Of a stretch of 64,000 bases of DNA, positions 45,351-52,717 are shown piece by piece. The notes beneath the pieces are model-generated. The model had not been told where the DNA came from. It did no database searches and saw only the letters and a program-made list of their open reading frames with translations. The stretch is from DATARR01 sp036376245 (GTDB taxonomy: Bacteria > Acidobacteriota > Thermoanaerobaculia > Multivoradales > UBA5704): assembly GCA_036376245.1 (NCBI GenBank), contig DASVAS010000078.1, positions 1-64,000 on the forward strand. Direction: 5' to 3'. The stretch's first letter is position 1; every line of letters starts with the position of its first letter. Made by a program: the position numbers and the translations under genes.

Positions 45351-45845
45351 TCATTTGGTTTTGGGTGGTTCGGAATTTTTCTTTTGCGGCTGAACCTTCC
45401 GGAGCTCGTAGCGATTCAGCCCTTGCTCTTCAGCGGCTTCAAAGCTCTTCGGCGTCTCTTCGTCACCGTCACCTAACGCGACCAAGGTCAGTTTCCCGTC
45501 CTCAGTCTTGTAGATGGCGACGACCACTTTGCCGACGCTGTTTTCCTGTCCTGGCGCACCCTCCCTGATGGTGGCGTGCAGTTGCTTGGGGTCTGCGCCG
45601 GCAGGCAGGGTAAATGTCGTCTTAAACCAAAAGTTCGTGTCCCGGTGAAAGTGGAGCGAATTGCCGGTGATCGTGATGGTGATTTTCCTGCTCTCCGCGC
45701 CCACCATGAACCCCTCCCATGTTCCTTCGAGCGGCTGGCTGGCTGTGCCAGCACCTTGCGCGTAAATGGGAAGATACAGCATGAACAAGCAAAAAGCCGT
45801 TACGCTGAGCGCTCTTTTGAAGATCATTTTCATTTTTGTATCCAT
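45351..45845 (-). CDS. Secreted hypothetical protein
   Basis: A 164-residue protein with a signal peptide (ALSVTAFCLFMLYLPIYAQG) and a beta-rich mature domain (LEGTWEGFMVGAESRKITIT, FWFKTTFTLP, KVVVAIYKTEDGKLTLVALG). It resembles small secreted lipocalin- or TIGR03067-like domains of unknown function. The lysine-rich C-terminus is unusual. The start at 45845 is a judgement; upstream codons (PNNRMKR) derive from an attC-like hairpin at 45848-45890. It is AT-richer than the P450 gene beside it and probably belongs to the cassette-like region. Confidence 0.65.
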   Translation of the reverse strand: MDTKMKMIFKRALSVTAFCLFMLYLPIYAQGAGTASQPLEGTWEGFMVGAESRKITITITGNSLHFHRDTNFWFKTTFTLPAGADPKQLHATIREGAPGQENSVGKVVVAIYKTEDGKLTLVALGDGDEETPKSFEAAEEQGLNRYELRKVQPQKKNSEPPKTK

Positions 45846-45896
45846 CGTAGTCAACGTCCGCTTCATGCGGTTGTTAGGTGGCAAACTGGGCGTCGT

Positions 45897-46240
45897 TCAG
45901 GTCTTGAAGAGATTGTCGATGATGGTGTCTGCCAGCATGTGACTGACCCAGGCCGGCCAGAAAGAATGCCGGAGAACCAAGCTTCCCGGGGTCGGCTGGG
46001 CAGCCCCAGCGCGGTGCCCCGCGGCCCGAGAATAAGGAGCCCGATCAGCCCCCAGACCACGAGCACAAAGGTAACCATGAAGGCGATGTGGTCGAGCCAG
46101 AAGGGCACGCCCGACACTACCTCGTCGCGGAGCCAGACGGCAAATTGTCGGTTGAGTGAGTTGAGGGAGACGCCTAAAGCGATGATGGCGACGACGAGGC
46201 CACCTCGCTGGCGAGGAGAGAGATCGGTAGAGCTTGGCAT
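45897..46240 (-). pseudogene. Small membrane protein gene with frameshift
   Basis: The first frame gives MPSSTDLSPRQRGG followed by two hydrophobic segments (LVVAIIALGVSLNSL and HIAFMVTFVLVVWGLIGLLI). A plausible C-terminus (HSFWPAWVSHMLADTIIDNL) lies in a second frame. The switch falls at a short T run (AAA on the plus strand, 45961-45963), where one missing T would join GIL to FWPAW. This could be a real mutation or a homopolymer error. Unrecognised family. It occupies its own position in the cassette-like array, with a hairpin carrying GTTAGGT (45873-45879) just past its stop. Confidence 0.5.
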
Positions 46241-46292
46241 AGAAAACCCCACGTTCGTCGAGCGAGATTCGTTTGATGGGCGCTTGCCGCTC

Positions 46293-46366
46293 TACGCCTT
46301 GGAAGCTCACCGTGCGGTAAGCGTGCGGAGCGCGTTTGCCGTCCGCTCGACTGCCCGAGTTATGCG
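46293..46366. repeat. attC-like imperfect palindrome
   Basis: TACGCC and GAGTTATGCG end the stretch, with GGAAGCTCACCGTGCGGTAA and the partly complementary TTTGCCGTCCGCTC in between. The layout is the same as the better site at 49571-49645. It sits just beyond the stop of the TIR-like gene, as a cassette recombination site would. The box sequences are not canonical. Confidence 0.35.
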
Positions 46367-46385
46367 ATCCACCGCAACGGCCGGC

Positions 46386-47156
46386 TTACGATTCTGGAAG
46401 CAGTTTGACGTACTTTGGCTCCTTCACGTTGCGCACCGATTGCAGAAACGCACGCCCCAGTGGTGAGAGTTGAACTTCTGAACCGCCCACCATGCTGACT
46501 AGGCGAAGCTGCGCGAGCTTGACCATCCGTGTAGCGAACTTGTCAAGGCCTCCGAGGTCAACAGGGGCTTTGCCATCAAAGTGCTGATAAATTGCTGCCG
46601 GTCGGGTGTTGTGCTCTCTCTCGAGAAACAATAGAGACCGAACGTCATTGTCGGTGAGCTGATCAAGGAGCTGCTTGTAAGGTAGGCTCCCCAACGCGAG
46701 GCTTCCAAGCTTGTCGATTGCCCGTTTGATTAGCGTGCAAGCTGGCCCGACGGCAGATATAGGATCGGTGCCAGCAAAGTCGTGAGAGTATTTAGGCACA
46801 GAGGTCCCTGCAAGATCGGACGGGAGGCGGAGATCAGCGGAGTCGTCGCATAGCAAGAATGCGCGCTCGCGTCCGAGTCTCCCGACGAACATGCCTAGCT
46901 CTACGAAAACGTTGTCGCGTGGCGATGGAGCTACGCGGCCACGGCTCTCGGTTACATCATCCGGTGTAGCAACAAGAACTGCGAAGTCATAGTTGCCTAA
47001 GAGATCAACAAGACCCTCCAATGTCCCGAGTCCGAGGCCAAAGAGACCTTCATTCCAGAGCCGGACGTTCGCGCTCTTGTAGAGTTTAAACTGAACGGCT
47101 TCAGCGATTTCCAAGCCCTCTGAGGATGAACCGACGAATAACGATGGTTTTGTCAT
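46386..47156 (-). CDS. TIR-like nucleotide-binding effector (PF10137/CAP12-type)
   Basis: A 256-residue protein whose N-terminal ~150 residues match the TIR-like nucleotide-binding domain used by CBASS/Pycsar-type effectors: SLFVGSSSEGLEIAEAVQ, the FAVLVATPDDVTESRG segment and SPRDNVFVELGMFVGRLGRE with the catalytic-type Glu. Such domains degrade NAD+ after activation. The C-terminal ~90 residues look like a winged helix (YIYQHF-type helix, then LVSMVGGSEVQLSPLGRAFL). No cyclase gene adjoins it, so activation may be by its own C-terminal domain or the gene may be an orphan cassette. AT-richer than the chromosome. Confidence 0.78.
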   Translation of the reverse strand: MTKPSLFVGSSSEGLEIAEAVQFKLYKSANVRLWNEGLFGLGLGTLEGLVDLLGNYDFAVLVATPDDVTESRGRVAPSPRDNVFVELGMFVGRLGRERAFLLCDDSADLRLPSDLAGTSVPKYSHDFAGTDPISAVGPACTLIKRAIDKLGSLALGSLPYKQLLDQLTDNDVRSLLFLEREHNTRPAAIYQHFDGKAPVDLGGLDKFATRMVKLAQLRLVSMVGGSEVQLSPLGRAFLQSVRNVKEPKYVKLLPES

Positions 47157-47191
47157 TGCTGGACCTCAAGAGGAGGACGCTGTCTCGGGTC

Positions 47192-47268
47192 GCATAACGC
47201 TCATAGATCACCAACGACGACCGCACGGAGTGCGGCTGGCGTCCGGTGCATTAATGAGGTTAGCCGTC
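47192..47268. repeat. attC-like imperfect palindrome
   Basis: GCATAACGCTCAT at the left end is nearly complementary to ATGAGGTTAG at the right end. The centre holds the strong hairpin ACCGCAC/GTGCGG and matching CACC/GGTG flanks. The gap between the TIR-like gene and the small membrane gene is otherwise empty. The R-box pair GCATAAC/GTTAGCC is a variant of the integron core site. No integrase gene is in the window. Confidence 0.42.
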
Positions 47269-47311
47269 CCGCCCCTACAGTCGATTTGAAGGTGCGAGAT
47301 CTCATTTGTCG

Positions 47312-47641
47312 TCACCAAGCTTCTACTGGTAGTGGCTCGTTCGTGATGTTCACGTCAACCGTGTTACTAACGTCCACGTAGCCTTGCACTTCAACTGCAC
47401 CATAAACGGCGACAAGAGGTACCGAGCTTCGGAGTACCTGACGCGTCTTTGGATCTTTCGCCTCGCGGATATCCTTAAGGGTAACAGGAGCCGCGGGGAG
47501 TCTTTGCAGTATCAGGAACTGCAGCGTGGCGATAGCAACCAAGAGTGCTATAAGAATGAGCCGAAAAACGATGTCTTTACGGGCACGGCCGTCAAACTCG
47601 ACCATGACAAGTCCCTCCTCAACCTTAACAGGGGCCCTCAA
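47312..47641 (-). CDS. Small single-pass membrane protein (partner of HEPN-like gene)
   Basis: A 109-residue protein with one transmembrane helix (IVFRLILIALLVAIATLQFL at about residues 24-43). It has a short cytoplasmic N-terminus and a roughly 65-residue exposed C-terminus rich in Val/Asp (VEVQGYVDVSNTVDVNIT). No family is recognised. Its start overlaps the stop of the HEPN-like gene by four bases, so the two are co-translated and probably functionally paired. A membrane-acting or antidote role is inferred. Confidence 0.65.
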   Translation of the reverse strand: MRAPVKVEEGLVMVEFDGRARKDIVFRLILIALLVAIATLQFLILQRLPAAPVTLKDIREAKDPKTRQVLRSSVPLVAVYGAVEVQGYVDVSNTVDVNITNEPLPVEAW

Positions 47642-48372
47642 GGCGATAGATCTGGAAAGATTTCAAAACGCTCGAAGAGACAACTCATTAGACGATAGGT
47701 AGTAACCTCGAGATAATCAACCTCCTCCCGCACTTCCTCCATCGTAGGAGCAACTGCTCCACTATGATGGACGAGTTGGTGACGCCAATCATCGATACGC
47801 CGGATGCGCTCAGCACAAAAGGTGTACCCTTCAGAGTTGAGGATCAAATCAGATGGCTTACAGATTCCCAGCAGCCTTTCTATGCGACGGGGAAGCGACT
47901 CACGGTCAAGCTGATTAAGAAGAGAGTCAAGTAACTGGCAACGAATCGCGTCAACGCCTGAGGAGCGAACCTGCTCAAACTTAGCTGTTTTGTTATCGAG
48001 CAACGAATCCCAGGATTCCGGCGACTCCTCAGCTATCACGCGACAGAAATCAGTGACCGCAGCATCGAGGACTGTATGCGAAAAGATTAACGCAGCAGTC
48101 GTGACAGCATTCAGGTAGAACGTAAGTTGGTTCTCCGCCATGACCTTCACAGTCCCCGCAAATCCACCCATAGCTTCAAATGCTTTGCTTCCAGGAGAGA
48201 AAATTTCCTTCAATGGGGAGCGACTGGCAAGAAACTGGAGATTCGAGACACTCTCTCGTAGAACCTCCTCTCGCGCTGCGGGGAGAGAAATGGATGTGGT
48301 GCTCAGGAGTGCTTTCACCTGACCATACCCAGTCATTACACGCATGAGAACCTTACCTAGCGGGTTTGCCAT
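47638..48372 (-). CDS. HEPN-like protein, possible RNase
   Basis: A 244-residue, largely helical protein. Near the C-terminus it has RIDDWRHQLVHHSG, which contains the Rx4H spacing (R-HQLV-H) seen in HEPN ribonucleases. The preceding helices (AALIFSHTVLDAAVTDFCRV, QLLDSLLNQLDRESLPRRI) fit a HEPN four-helix core. HEPN domains are frequent toxins in defence and toxin-antitoxin systems. The match rests on motif and predicted helices only. It is coupled to the downstream single-pass membrane protein. Confidence 0.6.
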   Translation of the reverse strand: MANPLGKVLMRVMTGYGQVKALLSTTSISLPAAREEVLRESVSNLQFLASRSPLKEIFSPGSKAFEAMGGFAGTVKVMAENQLTFYLNAVTTAALIFSHTVLDAAVTDFCRVIAEESPESWDSLLDNKTAKFEQVRSSGVDAIRCQLLDSLLNQLDRESLPRRIERLLGICKPSDLILNSEGYTFCAERIRRIDDWRHQLVHHSGAVAPTMEEVREEVDYLEVTTYRLMSCLFERFEIFPDLSP

Positions 48373-48388
48373 AATTCGATCTCAATGC

Positions 48389-48663
48389 GGCTAACGCCCT
48401 TGGCCCTAAGCGAGCGGGCCGCCTTGACCACCCAAGCTGCAAGACGGCAACGCCTATTACTCTACCACCACTAGCAGATACTGCGTCAGCCGTCCGCTTG
48501 AGGGCCTGGGTGTTTGGTGCAGGCAGTCCCTGCGCCGCTTGGAAACTAAGACAGAGGCGATCATCTCGCTCCCATCGTGCTCCTTGACTCGGGCTGTCGA
48601 ATCAAGACAGCCCCTACGGACCGTCCACCCCTTGACGCCCGGGGGCCTCATAAGGGTTAGGCG
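48389..48663. other. Cassette-boundary-like sequence with GTTAGGC core box
   Basis: GGCTAACGCCCTT (48389-48401) and AAGGGTTAGGC (48653-48663) are near-complements, and GTTAGGC fits the GTTRRRY core of integron recombination sites. The 275 bases between are longer than typical attC sites and include a GGCCCTAAGCGAGCGGGCC hairpin. The stop of the PIN-like gene lies within this stretch. No other convincing gene is seen; a 64-residue minus-strand frame is a chance translation. Confidence 0.35.
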
Positions 48664-49558
48664 CTTCCCTCGATTTTGGACACTGAGCTAACCGCCCCCT
48701 AAGCTCGTTCAATGATAAAAATTCCTGGCCCGGCATACTAATAAGGGGGAACAAGTTCGCGTGTACCTTGTCGCCCGATGCAAAGAGGTCGCAGAAAGGC
48801 AGATACATCAAGTATTGCGCATCGACAAAGTTGGTTCTGCGCGTCCCCACAAATTGACACGGGCCAACGATCGCATCCGCAAGGATGAATAAAATCCGAG
48901 TACAGAAAGTAGTATATGGTGCGTCTCTAGGCAACCACAGACCTCCAGCAGACCAACGGCGTCGAATTAGCTCAATCCATTCCTCCGGAATAGAAAGGCA
49001 GTTCAATGCGGTGTCAAGCAGCCGCTGCTGAGTGTCACGGTTACTCAATGCTCTCTCAAACACAGATCCGACGTCATCAACGGAACTTGGGATCTGCTCC
49101 CGAGGCACTGACCGGCGAACTGCACGCCGAAAATCCTCCAAGGGTATCTCCTTGATGCCGTCTCCCCAGGCTCTTGCATCCTTCAAGTCTTGTGTGTCGA
49201 AGTTCCCGTCAGCCCATCGCCGTAGGTCACTTTCCCATTCTGACGGTAGAATATACGCACTGGCAACTGAGGAGTCCTTCGCGTCATAGTCTTCTAGGAA
49301 AGGGGCTCTTGCCATAGGAATGCTCTTGCCGAGGAGTTCGCTAGCGCAGAGCAGGTCAGACGGCATGTTCACCTGGAAATGGCTAGAGCGAAGCTTCTTA
49401 GAAAGACTCGTAGTTCGCCCATCCTGGTAGCGCAGATCGCCAAGTATCTCCAAGAGCAAGACCTCAGTCGCAAGCAACTGGAACTCGCCCTGACTCACCC
49501 TAATCTCTTCCAGAGTGAGACCTTCAAGGGCTGACTTGTCTAGAAGTAAGGTTGCCAT
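48614..49558 (-). CDS. PIN-like domain protein (putative nuclease)
   Basis: A 314-residue protein with features of a PIN-like nuclease. The N-terminal strand and acidic residue are in MATLLLDKSALEGLT, with a following ATEVLLLEILGDLRY segment. A late acidic/aromatic block NFVDAQYLMYLPFCDLFASG supplies the second acidic site and a polar strand. A long helical middle is present. PIN-type RNases occur in defence and toxin systems. The C-terminal ~12 residues are encoded by recombination-site-like DNA. AT-richer than the chromosome; part of the cassette-like array. Assignment is from motif pattern only. Confidence 0.5.
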   Translation of the reverse strand: MATLLLDKSALEGLTLEEIRVSQGEFQLLATEVLLLEILGDLRYQDGRTTSLSKKLRSSHFQVNMPSDLLCASELLGKSIPMARAPFLEDYDAKDSSVASAYILPSEWESDLRRWADGNFDTQDLKDARAWGDGIKEIPLEDFRRAVRRSVPREQIPSSVDDVGSVFERALSNRDTQQRLLDTALNCLSIPEEWIELIRRRWSAGGLWLPRDAPYTTFCTRILFILADAIVGPCQFVGTRRTNFVDAQYLMYLPFCDLFASGDKVHANLFPLISMPGQEFLSLNELRGRLAQCPKSREAPNPYEAPGRQGVDGP

Positions 49559-49570
49559 TTCAATTCTGAC

Positions 49571-49645
49571 GCCTAACGCCCTGGAAGCTAACCGGCGGCA
49601 ACCGCGCTGTTTGTGGTTGTCGTCCGGTTGAGCGCTGGGTTGGCC
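49571..49645. repeat. attC-like site (best example in the window)
   Basis: GCCTAAC (49571-49577) fits the RYYYAAC box, and GTTGGCC (49639-49645) is one step from GTTRRRY. Between them AACCGG-C-GGCAACC pairs with GGTTG-TC-GTCCGGTT around a GCGCTGTTTGT loop. The 75-base length and the doubly paired arms match attC sites. It lies between two minus-strand genes and just upstream of the PIN-like gene start. Confidence 0.55.
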
Positions 49646-49948
49646 GCACTACCGATACGTTGCGATATTTATATGCAGTTTCTCCTCTACAGCGGCTGCT
49701 CCGATTCTACCGCGAGCACCGCACCATGGCTAGACGTTCCGCTACTCGCAAGTGCCAGTTTGATGCCCGCGTAGCGGAGGCACCAAGCTGGCTCGAGTTG
49801 TACAACGAACGCTCTGGACGCAGCCGAGAGGCTCCAAGCTGTTTGGCACCGGAGCGTAGCGGAGGTGCCAAGCAGCTCATGCGTTTTCCCGTTCGGCGGA
49901 GGGCTGTAGGCATAGCCATCTAAGTGATGACTAAATGCGCCCTAAGGT
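49646..49948. other. Non-coding gap with inverted repeats
   Basis: No gene is supported in these 303 bases. They contain an inverted repeat at 49837-49876 (AGCTGTTTGGCACC pairing with GGTGCCAAGCAGCT) and two direct copies of GCGTAGCGGAGG (49769 and 49853). A frame starting at 49660 translates through the repeats and has no protein-like character. The material looks like cassette-junction or decayed-cassette DNA. Confidence 0.5.
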
Positions 49949-50488
49949 CTACGTCCCCTGGCGCACTTCGGCCGAGGGCCTTTCACGAAGCCATGCTTCA
50001 CGCCAAACAACCAGAAGAGGTAGTAGCTCCTCGAAGCAAGCCGTAGGTGGAGACAAGAGCTCAGCCAGCACACAACTCAGAGGGTACGAGCATTGAAGGT
50101 TAACTCCGAGCTTTAGGAGTGGTTTGCGCGTCTCTTCACGTTGATTCATGGCTCTTTTGTCTGCGAGCGAATCCCAGTCCGGTAAGTGTTTCCAATAATT
50201 AGCGGCAGCATTTACGATGGTAGCGATAGGGTCACCCAATCGATGAGTCGGTCCTAAGGATAGACCACGTTTTTTCTCTCTTGTGCCCATTACAGCGGCC
50301 AAGTACTGCTGGCAGGCGACAAAGCCGAAACCAATGATATACTCCATTCGTTCATAATGGCCGGACATGTCAGGGTCTTCAATTTGATCTGCTTCCTTCG
50401 AAAGCTCAGTAAGCTTTGCGTCCAGCAGCTGCAAGACCTCCTTGAGGAAGTTTAGGTCGAAATCAACAAGGTGACGCAAGTCGGGCAT
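49949..50488 (-). CDS. Hypothetical cassette-type protein
   Basis: A 179-residue, mainly helical protein with no recognised family. It begins MPDLRHLVDFDLNFLKEVL and carries a central block IVNAAANYWKHLPDW. Two C-terminal hydrophobic stretches may pack against each other rather than cross a membrane. Such short orphan proteins with an NAAANYWKH-like core are common in mobile gene cassettes, but this impression is from memory. It is AT-rich compared with the surrounding genome. Confidence 0.6.
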   Translation of the reverse strand: MPDLRHLVDFDLNFLKEVLQLLDAKLTELSKEADQIEDPDMSGHYERMEYIIGFGFVACQQYLAAVMGTREKKRGLSLGPTHRLGDPIATIVNAAANYWKHLPDWDSLADKRAMNQREETRKPLLKLGVNLQCSYPLSCVLAELLSPPTACFEELLPLLVVWREAWLRERPSAEVRQGT

Positions 50489-50528
50489 ATGAGTTCAGGC
50501 GGCCAGCGCTGTCTCTGTGTTGGTGCCA

Positions 50529-51242
50529 CTACGGCAACTGGCGTAGGACGGATCGTGACGCCATACCGCGTGCATGCTGCCAAGAAAGTCCTCCTCCCTT
50601 TGAGGCTCCTCCAGCGGACCAAAGTACCTGTCCTTGGCGTGTCTCTACAAGTTTCACGTCAAGACGCACGCCAGGGTTGCCCATGACCAGATACGTCGTC
50701 GCAATGCCGAGAAAGAAGGCATCAACTCCGGAAGCTCTCGCAGCTTTGATTAGTGAAAGCAGTGGTGTATTGGAATCGTACGCTTGGCTACCCTCAAGAT
50801 GAAGTGCAAGCGACAGGGAATCTTGAAGCTTCAGATTGGGCTTACGCTCAGCCAGTTCCTTCGAGAAGACCGAGGTCAGTGCGCTGTCGGTATTCCCATC
50901 CACGGTGAAAGGTATGACCGTTACTGTCTTGAGATCTCTGAGAGTCAAAGGAGGTTGGGGCGCCTCCTCGCTTCCTGCTTTTCCGGAAGGCTGGGCAATT
51001 ACCGAAATCCGTCCTCGGCACTCAATTGCAGCCTTAAGAATAGGTGTGGAGACTTTCGGAGACAGCTCCGCGACGACAGCAGCATCAAGATCAAAGGCGA
51101 CACAGTCCCTCTCGACCAAGCTCAGGATGAGATCTGGATCAACCCCCTTCGAGAGCAGGTCAAGTAGTTGAACCTTCGTCAGTGGCTCAGCCCAAGCATT
51201 AGCCGTAATAAAGAAAAGTAAGACGACTTGAACTTTCTTCAT
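50529..51242 (-). CDS. Secreted CsgG/GNA1162-like hypothetical protein
   Basis: A 237-residue protein with a signal peptide (KKVQVVLLFFITANAWA). The mature part starts with a small helical domain (LTKVQLLDLLSKGVDPDLI). It continues with a CsgG-type alpha/beta domain: LKTVTVIPFTVDGNTDSALT, ASGVDAFFLGIATTYLV, then VRLDVKLVETRQGQVLWS. Such folds bind the envelope or assemble periplasmic oligomers. I chose the ATG at 51242 to place the signal peptide at the N-terminus. It is the last clear gene in the AT-richer block. Confidence 0.65.
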   Translation of the reverse strand: MKKVQVVLLFFITANAWAEPLTKVQLLDLLSKGVDPDLILSLVERDCVAFDLDAAVVAELSPKVSTPILKAAIECRGRISVIAQPSGKAGSEEAPQPPLTLRDLKTVTVIPFTVDGNTDSALTSVFSKELAERKPNLKLQDSLSLALHLEGSQAYDSNTPLLSLIKAARASGVDAFFLGIATTYLVMGNPGVRLDVKLVETRQGQVLWSAGGASKGGGLSWQHARGMASRSVLRQLP

Positions 51243-51637
51243 CTTGATTCTCTTCAGCGGCCAGCTTAGTTTATACGCCTCACCAACCTTTATCTCTAGC
51301 TGCTTATCCGCACGCTCCAGCCTCCAGAACACTGGCAGGGTTTAGCGCGGAGGCTCACGTAATCTTCTCTCCGGACTGGCTTTACAGAATTCTACAAGGC
51401 GCCGTAGCTCGGCGTCAACCGCGGATGAACAGACGTGTAAGCCGACTCTGAGGACGAAAGGCGGTCGTCAGCTTGGCCGGTGGATAAAGTGGAAAATCGC
51501 CATCGCTCTATGTCGACGTGTTATACGGCGTGAAGCCTGGACGGTATGGAGTCCAGGACCTTACCTCGGATGCGTCCGGAAACTTCTTGGAGCCTGTGCG
51601 TTACGTCCAAGCTGGCGCTGAGGGGATGGGCTGCTTA
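51243..51637. other. Non-coding stretch with left copy of a 37-base direct repeat
   Basis: I see no gene in these 395 bases. They include a 37-base sequence at 51482-51518 (starting GGATAAAGTGGAAAATCGCC) that recurs with one mismatch at 52146-52182. The two copies bracket the large palindrome at 51638-52136. The sequence GTGTTATACGG just after it resembles a recombination-core box. The purpose is unknown. Confidence 0.55.
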
Positions 51638-52136
51638 GAGGATGTCTGGAAAGCCCAGAGGGCTGGCGGCATGTAGCCTGGGGCGCGAGCCCAACCTCTT
51701 ACACACATCTCTAGGCGGCGTGTCTGCCCCCGAAGGGGCACAGGCATAAAGCCTGGGGCTTCAGCGCAGCCTCTTACACACATCTTGCCGGTCCGCGGCT
51801 TTCGTAGAGACGCCACAGACGATCAACGACGCCGCCTGGGAGGCCACGGGGACGGCGTGGCGTCTCCTCGAAGGGCAGACCGCATCAGAAGGCCAAGCCG
51901 GATTGAACGGGGCCAACGCTGCCTGTCCTTCTCCGGCCATGGCAAGGCTTCAGGAGAGCCTGCCCGTTGAGGCGTTCTGCCCTTCGAAGAGACGCCACGC
52001 CGGCAGTGGCCTCGGCAGGTGTTGCTACATCGTCTGTGGGCGTCTCTACGAGGACGTGGCTCAAGATGTGTGTAAGAGGTTGGGCTCGCACCCCAGGCTT
52101 CATGCCGCCAGCCCTCTGGGCTTTCCAGACACCCTC
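51638..52136. repeat. Large nested imperfect palindrome
   Basis: The outer 73-base arms (51638-51710 and 52064-52136) are inverted copies differing at about three positions. Both contain CTGGAAAGCCCAGAGGGC and end in CTCTTACACACATCT. Inside, GTAGAGACGCC-ACAGACGAT (from about 51804) is the inverse of ATCGTCTGTGGGCGTCTCTAC (from about 52029). GGCGTGGCGTCTC-TCGAAGGGCAG (about 51853-51878) is the inverse of CTGCCCTTCGAAGAGACGCC (from 51977). A third copy of the CTCTTACACACATCT unit lies at 51741-51786. Short frames with MCVRG-type repeats are chance translations. Candidates: MITE remnant, structured RNA, or recombination product. Confidence 0.7.
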
Positions 52137-52145
52137 TTAGCCGAC

Positions 52146-52182
52146 GGATAAAGTGGAAAATCGCCATCGCTCTATGTTGACG
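52146..52182. repeat. Right copy of the 37-base direct repeat
   Basis: It is identical to 51482-51518 except for one base (a C-to-T change near its end, TGTTGACG against TGTCGACG). It begins ten bases beyond the right arm of the large palindrome. With the left copy it frames the palindromic element, as target-site or recombination-derived duplications can do, though 37 bases is long for a target-site duplication. Confidence 0.7.
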
Positions 52183-52219
52183 CCGGGGAGAGGAGACAGG
52201 TGGCCGGGTGAAGACGGCG

Positions 52220-52717
52220 TTACGCCTTCGTATACAGCGCCTCCCGATGCGCCTTGCCCTCCCGGGCCAGGCGGAGCTCGCCGTGGGCGAGCTTGCGCCG
52301 GAGGGCGGCGGAGGCGAGGCGGGCGTTGGCGGGTTTCTTCAGATATTGGCCGTAGCGCCGGTTCACCTCCTCCGCCAGCCACGCCGCCCCGAAGGTGTAA
52401 CCCACCGGTACCTCCTCCATGACCCGGGTCACCAGACGGCTCCGGATGATCCGCCGCCCGGGCTGCAGCTCCGGCAGCTCCCTCGGCTCCGGCTCCGGGG
52501 CCGACGCCGTGCGCGCCGCGATCTCCACCGCCGCGCCCGCCGCGGCCTTGAAGGCCTCGTAGTGCTGAAGCACGTTCTCGTACTCGGCGGCGTGCAGGGC
52601 CTTCTGCTCCCGGTGGAAGACCTCCCGCCCGTCGTGATATGCCTCCTGCTCCTTGTGACGGGCCAACTGCGCCTCCATGTGCGCCAACACGTCCGCGACC
52701 GACAGTCTCACGCTCAT
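52220..52717 (-). CDS. Hypothetical helical protein with winged-helix-like C-terminus
   Basis: A 165-residue protein. Residues about 1-60 form a charged helical region (LAHMEAQLARHKEQEAYHDG, HREQKALHAAEYENVLQH), probably a coiled coil. The C-terminal 60 residues look like a winged helix (YTFGAAWLAEEVNRRYGQYL, then LASAALRRKLAHGELRLARE). The chosen ATG (52717) follows GGAGGAA. It lies between two repeat-rich non-coding regions and could be linked to them. Family unknown; DNA binding is a reasonable guess. Confidence 0.6.
   Translation of the reverse strand: MSVRLSVADVLAHMEAQLARHKEQEAYHDGREVFHREQKALHAAEYENVLQHYEAFKAAAGAAVEIAARTASAPEPEPRELPELQPGRRIIRSRLVTRVMEEVPVGYTFGAAWLAEEVNRRYGQYLKKPANARLASAALRRKLAHGELRLAREGKAHREALYTKA

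Noticed and set aside
49660..49923. 87-residue plus ORF
   Set aside because: It reads through direct and inverted repeats between cassette-like genes and has no ribosome-binding site.
51601..51816. 71-residue minus ORF with repeated MCVRG-x-APG-MP
   Set aside because: It is a translation of the repeat units of the large palindrome, not a gene.
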